Source: Lysobacterales bacterium (GTDB lineage Bacteria; Pseudomonadota; Gammaproteobacteria; Xanthomonadales; UBA2363). Taken from it: a DNA stretch of 64,000 nt. Where the stretch lies: contig JAHCAT010000007.1 in assembly GCA_019634735.1 (NCBI GenBank), forward strand, positions 62,001 to 126,000, in the 5' to 3' direction. Of the stretch, positions 36,831 through 46,155 are shown piece by piece (the stretch's first letter is position 1; each line of letters starts with the position of its first letter). The translations under genes and the position numbers were made by a program. Under the pieces are notes generated by a model. The model saw nothing but the letters and a program-made list of their open reading frames with translations. It did not search any database and was not told the DNA's origin.

Positions 36831-37038
36831 GTCGCCATCCTTGCAGGCGGGGCGTGAAGCGGTCGTGCCAGGCCCCAGGACGGCCAGCATGGCCGGAGCC
36901 GCGTTGCATCGCAAGACATCGCCCTGGCGGGCTCCTGTCCGCAGTGGCTGCCGTTCTGCCGGCCTGTCCGGGCCAGATTGCCCCTCGACTCGCTTGGGAG
37001 TAGCGTGGAAGGCCATCCGGGCTTGGAGTGCTGGAGCC

Positions 37039-38873
37039 ATGGCACAGTCGCAGCCTTCGCGCCGCCCGCGCGGACCTTACCGGGTGCTTGCCGCTTCCTT
37101 CGCCCTGACCGTCGCGGCGGCCGCCCAGGCGGCCAGCTATCGCGTCTACCCGCTGCCCATCGCCAGTCCCGATCATGGGCCCCGCGCACTGGTGACCGAC
37201 CCCCACCATATCCAGGCTTCGCCCTTCGGGTGGCACGACACGAATGGTGTGCCCGGGGCGGAGTTCACCATCCTGCGCGGAAACAATGTCTGGGTGTACC
37301 TCGACCAGGACAACGACAACCTTCCCGACGGCCCGGGGCCGGACGGCGGGCCGGCGCTGGTCTTCGACTACCCGGCGGCACCGGGTGTGCTGCCGCCATT
37401 GAGCTACGCCGACGCCTTGGCGACCAACGCGTTCTACCTCGGCAACATGATCCACGACATCCTGTGGCAGCACGGGTTTCGCGAGGCGGACGGCAATTTC
37501 CAGGAGAATAACTACGGGAACGGCGGGCTCGGTGGCGACGCGATGCGCATCGAGATATTCAACGGCGGCGGAACCAACAATGCCAACAGCACCTCGACCG
37601 TCGACGGCGTTCCGCCGCGCATCCAGTTGTACGTCTGGACCATGACCAACCCCCATCGCGAGGGCAGCTTCGATGCCGGCGTGCTGGCCTGGGCCTACAT
37701 GCAATCGGTGCAACGCCGTTTGGGTGGTCTGGCCTGCTTCGGCAACAGCGAGAACCCGACCTTCGGTTACAGCGACTTCGTAGGCACACTGATCACCAAC
37801 GATTTCTCCGCCACCAACCCGGCGACCCCGCGTGGCGTGGGTACCTGGCTGATGGGGAGCCGATCACGGGACAGGGCGTCCGGAGCCATCCCTACTCGGT
37901 GGACATGACCATAAATCCGCTCACCTACGCCAACAGCACCAGCGCCTCGGCGCCGCACGGGGTCGGCACGATCTTCGGAACCATGCTGTGGGACCTTGCC
38001 TGGCGCCTGGTGCAGCGCGAGGGCGCCAGCGGCGATCTGCTGTATGGCGATGGCGGCGAGAACAGGATGCTGCGCCTGGTACTGCAGGCACTGAAACTGC
38101 AGCCCTGCAATGCCGGACTGGTCGATGCCCGAAACGCCCTGCTGGCGGCCGACCAGATGCTGTACGGCGGCGCCTACCAGTGCGACATCTGGCGGACCTT
38201 TGCACGGCGCGGCCTGGGCGCATCGGCCAATCAGGGTTCGGCGTCGATTCTCGCCGACAATGTCGCCGCGTTCGACGTCTACGGCCCGTGCGAACGGATC
38301 TTCGCCAATGGCTTCCAGTCGCCACAGCCGACCACTTCGCAGTTCTGTTCGACGATCGGCGCCATCGACCTGCCCGGCGGCCAGCCGGGAACGACATTCG
38401 GGCCGGCCTCGGCGTATCCCGTGCCGATCAACGTCCACGGCCTCGCCAATGCGCCGTCGGCGGTGCGGGTGCAGATGTTCGGACTGACCCACACCTTCCC
38501 TGACGATCTGGACCTGCTGCTGGTATCGCCGGACCACCGTAATCTGGTGATCCAGTCCGACGTCGGTGGCGGTACGGACGCCATCAACCTGTCCTACGTC
38601 ATCGACGATGCCGCCCCGACGCTCCTGCCCGACGCTGGCCCGCTGACGGCAGGCTCGTTCCGGCCGAGCAACGTCGGGGCTGGCGACCCCTTTGCGGTGC
38701 CGGCACCTGTCGGGCCCCACAACAACGCGGCGCCGGCCGGCTCGGCGACGCTCGGCAGCGTGTTCGGCAGCAGCCAGCCCAACGGTTCCTGGCGGCTTTA
38801 CATCGTCGACGATGCCGCCGGCGATGTCGGCACCCTGTCGGGCGTCTGCCTGGAGATCGATCACCTGCCCTGA
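37039..38873 (+). pseudogene. M36 (fungalysin)-like secreted protein: catalytic residues lost, frameshifted, with P-type C-terminal domain
   Basis: The first frame (37039-37908) encodes a signal peptide and an M36-like domain (F-G-W-H-D-T-N-G, I-H-D-I-L-W-Q-H-G-F, E-N-N-Y-G-N-G-G-L-G-G-D-A, G-G-G-T-N-N-A-N). The rest, including N-P-L-T-Y, L-W-D-L-A-W and L-K-L-Q-P-C-N, continues in the other frame to 38873. One missing G in the GGGG run at 37854-37857 explains the shift (ATG GGG GAG CCG restores it). Where family members have H-E-Y-x-H, this one has W-A-Y-M-Q, and G-E-G-W-S-D reads T-F-G-Y-S-D, so zinc ligands and catalytic Glu are all absent. After the domain comes E-R-I-F-A-N-G-F-Q (38292-38318), then a proprotein-convertase P-like beta domain. 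It may be a pseudoprotease with a sequencing error, or a true pseudogene. Confidence 0.8.
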
Positions 38874-39000
38874 GCCGCTGGGGGCTCCCCGGGCGTGGTC
38901 GCCAGGCCGGTCCTTCCGACCTTGCCAGCCGGCGGCGCATGAGCGCGAGGATGCGCACGAACCGGACCGGATGCTCGGCCCCGTAACCGCCGGTTCCGCC

Positions 39001-39657
39001 TCAGCTGCGCCGGAGCAGCCAGGCGCTGGTGTGCAGCTCGGTGACGCCTTCGGCCTGGAAGCCGGGCTCCCGGTGCAGGATGTCCCGCTGTTCCAGCAGT
39101 TCGATCCGCCAGTCGCGCGAGAACAGGGCGGCGACCTCGTCGGCGTCGACGCTGAAGGGCGGACCCTGCTTCTGGTGCGGCGGATACTCCAGCGTCACCA
39201 ACAGCACCTGGCAGCGCCTTGGTAGTCGACCGTACAGGTCGGTTGCGTAGCGCCGGCGCAGGTCCGGCGGCAGGGCGATCAGGGCGGCGCGATCGTAGGC
39301 GGCATCGACGCCGGCCAGGTCGGCGTCGGCCAGATCGAAGATGTCCCCGGCCAGCAGGGTGACGCCGCCGGCGCTGCGGCGCAGGAACCGACCATGGCGG
39401 TCGATGCCGGGCACCAGGCCGTTCTCCTCGAAGAAGGCCGCGCAGGCGGCATCGGAGAGTTCCACGCCCAGCACCGGGTGGCCGCGGCCGGCCAACCAGC
39501 CCATGTCAAGGCTCTTGCCGGCCAGCGGCACCAGCACGGTGCTGCCGGGCGCCAGCGCCAGAGCCGGCCAGTGCGTCTCGAGCAGCGCGTTGACCTGCGC
39601 CTGGTGGAAGCCGATGCGGCCTTCCGACCAGCGCTGCAGCCAGAAGTCCGGATCCAT
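39001..39657 (-). CDS. tpm: Thiopurine S-methyltransferase family protein
   Basis: The 218-residue product is the usual length for bacterial Tpm. It starts M-D-P-D-F-W-L-Q-R-W and has W-S-E-G-R-I-G-F-H near 10-18, and the SAM-binding V-L-V-P-L-A-G-K-S-L-D-M near 41-52. The family motifs D-R-A-A-L-I-A-L-P-P near 122-131 and L-E-Y-P-P near 158 are also present. Bacterial Tpm methylates thiopurines and, in several species, selenium or tellurium compounds. It is convergent with the M36-like gene and has no operon partner. Confidence 0.93.
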   Translation of the reverse strand: MDPDFWLQRWSEGRIGFHQAQVNALLETHWPALALAPGSTVLVPLAGKSLDMGWLAGRGHPVLGVELSDAACAAFFEENGLVPGIDRHGRFLRRSAGGVTLLAGDIFDLADADLAGVDAAYDRAALIALPPDLRRRYATDLYGRLPRRCQVLLVTLEYPPHQKQGPPFSVDADEVAALFSRDWRIELLEQRDILHREPGFQAEGVTELHTSAWLLRRS

Positions 39658-39831
39658 GGCCGCATGGTAGCGGCTACCTGCCAGCGCCGGGACGCCAGGT
39701 GCCCCGGCCGGTCCGCGTCCGGTGCCCTCCGATGTCTCTGCGACCGGTTGGCCCCCGTGTTCGGCTCCGTGTGTTTCCCAGGAACGCAGGCCGCGCGATC
39801 GCGCGCAGGCGCCAACGACGGGAGAGAGTCC

Positions 39832-42411
39832 ATGAATGTTCAGTCATTGCCGGCAGGGCTGGCCTTGCCCCTGGTGTTCGCGATGTCCGCCTGGGAAGGG
39901 TCCGCACTCGCCCAGACAGGCGCACCCTGGGCCCGCTTCGGCGCCGCCGAGGGCGGCGGCAGTTTCACGGCACTGACCAGCCGGCACACCGGTCCGATCG
40001 GCGCACTGGGCCTGACCTTCGACCGCCGCGGCCGGTTGCTGCTGCTGGCCGAATGGCGCACCACGTTCGCCGATCTGAGCTGCGCGCTGACCCGGTACAC
40101 CCGCGACGCGCGCCTGCTGGACATGGACTTCACCGGCACGCTTGAGGGCACCCGGCGAATCGGCGGGCTGCCGATCACGCTCCGGCCGCAGCGCTGCTCA
40201 TCGGTGGCGGCCGATGGCAGCCACCGGCCGCTGGTCTCGGGCACCGCCAGCACACAGACTGTGCCGACCGGCTTCCTGATCCGTCTGCGCGCAAGCGACG
40301 GCGACTACGACACCGGCTTTGCCGGCAACGGCCGGGTGGCCCTGAACGCGCTGGCGCCCTGGGCCAGCGTCGAAACCGGGCTGGCGCAGGTGCTGCCCCT
40401 GCCCGACGGCAAGGTCCTGGCCTGTGGCCATGTGGTGCGCGGCGGCGACAGCGACATGCTGATCCTGCGCCTGAACGCCAACGGCACGCTCGATGCCGGC
40501 TTCAACGGCACCGGCTACCGGGAAATCGACCAGGGCACCCAGTTCGGGGCGAGCCAGGACACCTGCCTGCGTATGGTGGTTCTGCCCGACAACCGCATCC
40601 TGGCGGTTGGTGCCGCCACCGGCGGCAACGGTCAGCCGGGGATCGGGCTGGCCATGCTCAATGGCAACGGCACGCTGTCCTCCGCCTTCAGCACGGACGG
40701 CAGGAGGGTGCTGGCATCGACCGGCCCGCTCGCCCAGCTCGAGGCCGCCGACCTGGCCTGGGATGCCGGGCGCAGCCGCGTCATCGTCGCCGGCCGGCAG
40801 GTGATGCCGGGTTCCAGCACCGGCCACGTCCTTGCCGTGACCGCGGCCGGCCAGCTCGACGCCGGGTTCGGCACCGGCGGACGGCGCAGCCTGCGCTTCT
40901 CCGATCTCGGCGCTGCCCGCGCCGCGGGCGATACGGAATTGCAGCGCGTCCTGCTCCGGGACGACGGCGGTTTCTACCTGGTCGGCACGCACACCAACGC
41001 GGCGGCCAATACGGCGGCCTGGGGCAGCCACGACATGGCGGTGGCCCGGCTGCGTGCCGACGGCAGCGACGACACCGGCATGACCGATGGCGCGGTGACC
41101 TGGGTGCACAACAGCCGCCATCGCCATGCCTGGGTGGGCAGCGACGGCTTTCCGCCCCGCGGGCGCATCGCCGACCACGCCCGCGACGCGGTCCTGCATC
41201 GCGGCCAGCTGGTGCTGCTGGGCGACAGCGAGCGCTACCCGGCCGGCACCTATCCCAACCCGGTCGGCAGCGTGCCGGCAGGGCCGCTGGCGCCCCTGGT
41301 CGCCGCACTCCACGCCGAAGGGCTGTTCCACGCCGACTACGAGTTCGACGGCCTTCCCGAGCCGGCCGCCGCGGTGCCGGCGACGCCGGTGCCGACCGGC
41401 TTCGGCCACTACTGCAGCGTCCGCCATCCGACCAGCGGCGGTTTCGGACTGCTGCCCCAGGGCGTCGGCAGCGATCCCTGCCAGCAGTTCCTGGCTCAGG
41501 ACCCGACGCTGCGGGTCGAGCGCGCCGGCCTGTATGCCATCAACGGCACCAACCAGGTGATCGGGGTCTGCGACGGCGGTTTCGTGGCCATCTCCGTCGC
41601 GACCGGCGCCGCGCCCTTCGACCATGTCTTCGCCGACGCCGCCGGGCGCAGCAACTGCGTATTCACCGCCACCCCGAAGGCCCTGCCGGTCTGGTTCCGG
41701 CCCTACTCGGGCGCGCACACGGCCGGCTCGGCGCAGTCCTTCAACCATAACGTCTACCGGATCGGCATCGACGTCAGCGAGTTCGGGCAGACCCCGGTGC
41801 CCCATCATCCCCTGGCACACACCATCGACCTGCGCGGCCGCCAGCACTGCCAGGGCGGCCCCGACGATCCGCACATGAACGGCATCGACGAGGCGGCGGT
41901 CGACATCATCCTGCCGACCGATCGCGACATCCTGTCGGTCGCACCTGGCCGGGTCACCCAGGCCGTGCCGCGCTACGTGCTGATCTGGAGCCCGGTCGGC
42001 AACGATCCCTGGCAGCGCGAGGTGTTCATCCGCCATCAGGTCGGCAGCGGCCGCTACAGCGAACAGTTCACGAGCTACTACGCGCACCAGCTCGACACGC
42101 CCGTCCGCCACGGCCAGGCGGTGGTCGCCGGCACGGCGCTGGGACGTACCGGCAGCACTGGGGCATCCAGCGGCCCGCACCTGCACATCGCCGTATTCCG
42201 GCACCGCAACCTGACCTACCGGGGCAGCTACGAGCTCGACTATTCGCAGGCCGGCTTCATCCTCGACAAGGAGGTGGCGGCCTTCGACCCTTGGGGCTGG
42301 CACGCACCGCAGGGCGCCGATCCATGGGGCTGGCGCTTCCGCGGCTTCGGCGACGCCGGCACCTTCAGCGCCGAGATGTGGCGTGCGGGCGAGGCGCCGA
42401 CGATGGACTGA
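39832..42411 (+). CDS. Secreted delta-60-repeat / M23 peptidase fusion
   Basis: The 859-residue protein begins with a signal peptide (about 27 residues, ending S-A-L-A-Q). Residues about 30-440 contain recurring delta-60-type beta repeats such as R-L-N-A-N-G-T-L-D-A-G-F and V-T-A-A-G-Q-L-D-A-G-F-G-T-G-G. The C-terminal part (about 665-830) is an M23/LytM domain: H-M-N-G-I-D as first metal-site half, A-P-G-R-V, Y-A-H-Q-L-D near 752, then G-R-T-G-S-T-G-A-S-S-G-P-H-L-H-I. M23 enzymes cut peptidoglycan crosslinks or secreted peptides. Here the spacing between the first ligand motif and the H-x-H is long. The propeller may target the peptidase to a substrate. No NGFQ motif is present at its C-terminus. 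Confidence 0.82.
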   Translation: MNVQSLPAGLALPLVFAMSAWEGSALAQTGAPWARFGAAEGGGSFTALTSRHTGPIGALGLTFDRRGRLLLLAEWRTTFADLSCALTRYTRDARLLDMDFTGTLEGTRRIGGLPITLRPQRCSSVAADGSHRPLVSGTASTQTVPTGFLIRLRASDGDYDTGFAGNGRVALNALAPWASVETGLAQVLPLPDGKVLACGHVVRGGDSDMLILRLNANGTLDAGFNGTGYREIDQGTQFGASQDTCLRMVVLPDNRILAVGAATGGNGQPGIGLAMLNGNGTLSSAFSTDGRRVLASTGPLAQLEAADLAWDAGRSRVIVAGRQVMPGSSTGHVLAVTAAGQLDAGFGTGGRRSLRFSDLGAARAAGDTELQRVLLRDDGGFYLVGTHTNAAANTAAWGSHDMAVARLRADGSDDTGMTDGAVTWVHNSRHRHAWVGSDGFPPRGRIADHARDAVLHRGQLVLLGDSERYPAGTYPNPVGSVPAGPLAPLVAALHAEGLFHADYEFDGLPEPAAAVPATPVPTGFGHYCSVRHPTSGGFGLLPQGVGSDPCQQFLAQDPTLRVERAGLYAINGTNQVIGVCDGGFVAISVATGAAPFDHVFADAAGRSNCVFTATPKALPVWFRPYSGAHTAGSAQSFNHNVYRIGIDVSEFGQTPVPHHPLAHTIDLRGRQHCQGGPDDPHMNGIDEAAVDIILPTDRDILSVAPGRVTQAVPRYVLIWSPVGNDPWQREVFIRHQVGSGRYSEQFTSYYAHQLDTPVRHGQAVVAGTALGRTGSTGASSGPHLHIAVFRHRNLTYRGSYELDYSQAGFILDKEVAAFDPWGWHAPQGADPWGWRFRGFGDAGTFSAEMWRAGEAPTMD

Positions 42412-42585
42412 GGGCCTCCTTGCCAGCGGCTTTGCGCCCGAAAACTTCGTGGGCAACCCCGTCGGGAGCAGGCAAGTATCGGATGCCGCGAGAAAAAAAG
42501 TTAAGGGCAGCTTGCCGGAATGCAATCGGCATGGTGCGCGTCGGGGGCGGTCCGGATGCTGGCCGCCCCTTCGACGGAGCAGCCC

Positions 42586-43677
42586 ATGAACCTCGCATCT
42601 CCCCGCCTCCTTGCCCCCCTGCTTGCCGTGGCGCTGGTCGCGCTGGCGCCCGCCCCTGCCGTGGCGGCGATGTTCTGCGTCGGCACCGGCGTCCAGTTCC
42701 AGAACGCGCTGTCCACGGCCGAGACCAACGGCGTCGACGACGAGATCCGGATCCGCACCGGCACCCTGATACGTGACACGCCAATGGCGAGTGGCTTCAT
42801 TTATCTCTACTCGAGCAATCTCACCCAGGACCTGGACATCAGCGGCGGCTGGAACGCCACCTGCACGCAGCAGACCCACGACCCCAGGCTGACCGTGCTG
42901 AGCGGCGCCGGCCTGGGCCAGGTGCTGGGCCTCGGGCACTACGGTGCCGGTGGCGCGGGCACGATCCGGCTGCGCAACCTGAGCCTGCGCAATGGCAGGG
43001 GCACCAGCTCCGGATTCGGGATCGGCCTGCAGGTGACCGCCTGGGAGGGCGCCAATGGCGCCGCCGAGCTCGAGCACCTGCTGATCCAGCTCAACGACAA
43101 CCACGCGCCGGTCATCGCCGGCAGTGCGCTGCGCCTGATGGATGCCACTGGCGGCCGCCTCGACGCGACCGTGCGCAACGTCCAGATCGACGGCAACCGC
43201 AACCGCGGCGTGGTCGTCGACAGCGCCAATGCCCTCAGCGTGTACCGGATCACCCAGTCCACGGTGACCGCCAACCTCGTCATCGGCCCGGGGTTCGCGG
43301 CGGTGGAGGCGTACGGGCCGGGCTTCCTGTGGGTGGCCAACAATGTGTTCGCCGGCAACGGGGTGGCCACCGACTTTGCGGTCGGCAGCACCCCCAGCCA
43401 CCTGCGCAACAACCACATCGGCGGCCTCAGCGGCTCCCCGGGTAGCAACCAGGGCATGACCAGTGGCGACCCGCGGCTGGTTGCGGACGGGGTCTGGTGG
43501 CGGCCGGGCGTTGGCTCGCCGCTGCGCGACACCGGCATTGCGGCGCCCAACGGTGGCACCGGCACCCTGGACATCGCCGGCAACCCGCGCGTGCGCGGTC
43601 CGGCGGTCGACCGCGGCGCCTACGAGGCGGCGCCGGATCTCGACACGATCTGGCGCAACGGCTTCCAGGGCAACTGA
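42586..43677 (+). CDS. Secreted right-handed beta-helix-like protein with C-terminal NGFQ motif
   Basis: The 363-residue product has a signal peptide of about 28 residues (ending A-V-A-A). The body shows parallel beta-helix periodicity with repeated N-rich turns (L-R-N-L-S-L-R-N-G, V-R-N-V-Q-I-D-G-N, V-A-N-N-V-F-A-G-N-G). It ends with the G-S-P-L-R-D-T-G and D-I-A-G-N-P-R-V-R-G-x-x-V-D-R-G-A-Y-E pattern typical of choice-of-anchor Q proteins. The last residues are D-T-I-W-R-N-G-F-Q-G-N, the shared C-terminal motif. No catalytic residues are evident; adhesion or polysaccharide binding is only a guess. GGAG precedes ATG 42586. Confidence 0.83.
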   Translation: MNLASPRLLAPLLAVALVALAPAPAVAAMFCVGTGVQFQNALSTAETNGVDDEIRIRTGTLIRDTPMASGFIYLYSSNLTQDLDISGGWNATCTQQTHDPRLTVLSGAGLGQVLGLGHYGAGGAGTIRLRNLSLRNGRGTSSGFGIGLQVTAWEGANGAAELEHLLIQLNDNHAPVIAGSALRLMDATGGRLDATVRNVQIDGNRNRGVVVDSANALSVYRITQSTVTANLVIGPGFAAVEAYGPGFLWVANNVFAGNGVATDFAVGSTPSHLRNNHIGGLSGSPGSNQGMTSGDPRLVADGVWWRPGVGSPLRDTGIAAPNGGTGTLDIAGNPRVRGPAVDRGAYEAAPDLDTIWRNGFQGN

Positions 43678-43749
43678 CGACCCCGATAAGGAGGGCAGGA
43701 TTGCGCCGGCGGTACCGACTGGAACCGGCGCAAGGTCAGGCGCCCGGTC

Positions 43750-45984
43750 TCACAGGCTCTCGACCCGGTCGACCCGCTGGAAGCCGCGCGGCAGCACGCG
43801 GCCGCGCTGGGCGCGCTCGCCGCGGTAGTGGTCGAGGTCGGCGGGCTTGAAGCGCAGGTAGCGGTTGCCGGCCCAGACGATCAGCTCGCGGCCGGCGCCG
43901 ACCACGGCGATGCCGGCGACCTGTTCGCCGCCGGTCGCGGCCTTCTTGGGGATGTCGACCAGCTTGTTGCCCTTGCCCTTGTCGAGTTCGGGCAGCTCGG
44001 CGACCGCGAACACCAGCAGGTGGCCGGCGTTGGTGGCCACGCACAGCAGGTCCGCATCGGCATCGAGCACGGTGGCCGGGGCCAGCACCTGGGCGCCGGC
44101 CGGTACGCTGATGACCTGCTTGCCGGCCTTGTTGCGGCCGAGCAGATTGGCCAGGGCGGTGACGAAGCCGTGGCCGGCACTGGTGGCCAGCACCAGGCGC
44201 TGCTCGTCGGGACCGGTGGCCAGTCCGCAGAATCGGGCGCCCGCCGGTGGCGAGAAGCGGCCGGTGAGCGGCTCGCCGTTGCCGCGCGCCGAGGGCAGCG
44301 AGTGCACTGTCGCGGCATAGCTGCGGCCGGTGGAGTCAAGGAAGGCGACCTGCTGGTTGCTGCGTCCGGGCACCGCCGCCAGCAGGTGGTCACCCTCGCG
44401 GTAGCTCAGGTTGGCCGCGTCGACGTCATGTCCCTTGGCGGCGCGGATCCAGCCCTTTTCCGACAGCACCACGGTGACCGGTTCCGACGGTGCCAGCTCG
44501 GCCAGCGACAGTGCCTGGGCGGCGCCGCGTTCGACCAGCGGCGAGCGCCGGGGATCGCCGTGTTCCTCGGCGTCCTGGGCCAGTTCGTCTTTGATCAGCT
44601 TGCGCAGCTTCGAGGCGCTGCCCAGGATGCCCTCGATGCGCTTGCGCTCGCGTTCGAGTTCGTCCTGCTCGCCGCGGATCTTCATCTCCTCCAGGCGCGC
44701 CAGGTGGCGCAGCTTGGTCTCCAGGATCGCCTCGGCCTGGTCGTCGCTCAGGTCGAAGCGCGCCATCAGCACCGGCTTGGGCTTGTCCTCGGTGCGGATG
44801 ATGCGGATCACCTCGTCGAGGTTGAGGTAGGCGATCAGCAGGCCGGCCAGCAGGTGCAGGCGCCGGCTGACCCGGTCCAGGCGGTGCTGCAGGCGGCGGC
44901 GCACGGTGTCGGTGCGGAACGCCAGCCATTCGGTCAGCAGGGCGCGCAGGTCCTTGACCTGCGGTCGGCCATCCAGGCCGATGACGTTGAAGTTGACCCG
45001 GAAGCTCTTCTCCAGGTCGGTGGTCGCGAACAGGTGGTTCATCAGCTCGTCGGCGTCGACCCGGTTGCTGCGCGGGATCAGCACCAGGCGGACCGGATTC
45101 TCGTGGTCGGACTCGTCGCGGACGTCCTCCAGCAGGGGCAGCTTCTTGGCGCGCATCTGCTGGGCGATCTGCTCGATGACCTTGGCCGGGCTGACCTGGT
45201 GGGGCAGGGCGGTCAGCACGATGTTGCCGTTCTCGCGGATGTAGACGGCGCGTGCGCGCACGCTGCCGCTGCCGGTTTCGTACATGCGGACCAGCTCGGC
45301 GGGTGGCGTGATGATCTCCGCCTCGGTCGGGAAGTCCGGGCCGGGGATGTGGTCGCACAGGTCGCGGACACTGGCCTGCGGGTCGTCGAGCAGACGGATG
45401 CAGGCGCTGGCGACCTCGCGCAGGTTGTGCGGCGGGATGTCGGTGGCCATGCCGACGGCGATGCCGGTGACGCCGTTGAGCAGCACGCCGGGCACCCGTG
45501 CCGGCAGGAACTTCGGCTCCTCGAGGGTGCCGTCGAAGTTGGGCTGCCAGTCGACCGTGCCCTGGCCCAGTTCCTGGATCAGCAGCTCGGTGAACGGCGT
45601 CAGGCGCGCCTCGGTGTAGCGCATCGCCGCGAACGACTTGGGGTCGTCGGGCGATCCGAAATTGCCCTGGCCGTCGACCAGCGGATAGCGGTAGGAGAAC
45701 GGCTGCGCCATCAGCACCAGCGCCTCGTAGCAGGCCGAGTCGCCGTGCGGATGGAATTTTCCGATCACGTCGCCGACCGTGCGTGCCGCCTTCTTGGGCT
45801 TGGCGCCGGCCGACAGGCCGAGCTCGCTCATCGCGTAGAGGATGCGCCGCTGCACCGGCTTCAGCCCGTCGCCGACGAACGGCAGGGCACGGTCGAGCAC
45901 CACGTACATGGAGTAGTCCAGGTAGGCGTTCTCGGCGTAGCGGCGCAGCGGGACGGGCTCGAAGCCCGGCATCTGGTCGGTCAT
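43750..45984 (-). CDS. parC: DNA topoisomerase IV subunit A
   Basis: The 744-residue protein decatenates chromosomes together with ParE. The catalytic tyrosine lies in [10 protein letters not shown] at residue 123. The quinolone-determining region [14 protein letters not shown] has Ser83 and Glu87 (E. coli Ser80 and Glu84), the susceptible-type residues. The breakage-reunion domain is followed by a coiled-coil and a C-terminal beta-pinwheel with degenerate blades. ATG 45984 is chosen by alignment with the family start; an in-frame ATG at 46029 would add 15 residues with no support. parE is not in this window. It ends convergently 72 bases from the beta-helix gene. Confidence 0.96.
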   Translation of the reverse strand: MTDQMPGFEPVPLRRYAENAYLDYSMYVVLDRALPFVGDGLKPVQRRILYAMSELGLSAGAKPKKAARTVGDVIGKFHPHGDSACYEALVLMAQPFSYRYPLVDGQGNFGSPDDPKSFAAMRYTEARLTPFTELLIQELGQGTVDWQPNFDGTLEEPKFLPARVPGVLLNGVTGIAVGMATDIPPHNLREVASACIRLLDDPQASVRDLCDHIPGPDFPTEAEIITPPAELVRMYETGSGSVRARAVYIRENGNIVLTALPHQVSPAKVIEQIAQQMRAKKLPLLEDVRDESDHENPVRLVLIPRSNRVDADELMNHLFATTDLEKSFRVNFNVIGLDGRPQVKDLRALLTEWLAFRTDTVRRRLQHRLDRVSRRLHLLAGLLIAYLNLDEVIRIIRTEDKPKPVLMARFDLSDDQAEAILETKLRHLARLEEMKIRGEQDELERERKRIEGILGSASKLRKLIKDELAQDAEEHGDPRRSPLVERGAAQALSLAELAPSEPVTVVLSEKGWIRAAKGHDVDAANLSYREGDHLLAAVPGRSNQQVAFLDSTGRSYAATVHSLPSARGNGEPLTGRFSPPAGARFCGLATGPDEQRLVLATSAGHGFVTALANLLGRNKAGKQVISVPAGAQVLAPATVLDADADLLCVATNAGHLLVFAVAELPELDKGKGNKLVDIPKKAATGGEQVAGIAVVGAGRELIVWAGNRYLRFKPADLDHYRGERAQRGRVLPRGFQRVDRVESL

Positions 45985-46155
45985 GGGGCGGGTGCGGGGA
46001 GGCGGGAACGGGTCGCGATTGTGCCGCATCGCCCGCGCCGCTGCCGACCCGCGCGGCGCCGGACGGCCTCGCGGGAGGGACGCATCGCCCGCGTTGCGGC
46101 GGCGAGGCTGCGGCGTTGCCGGCGGCAGCGGGCGCCGGCCTGCGCCGGGCGCCGG

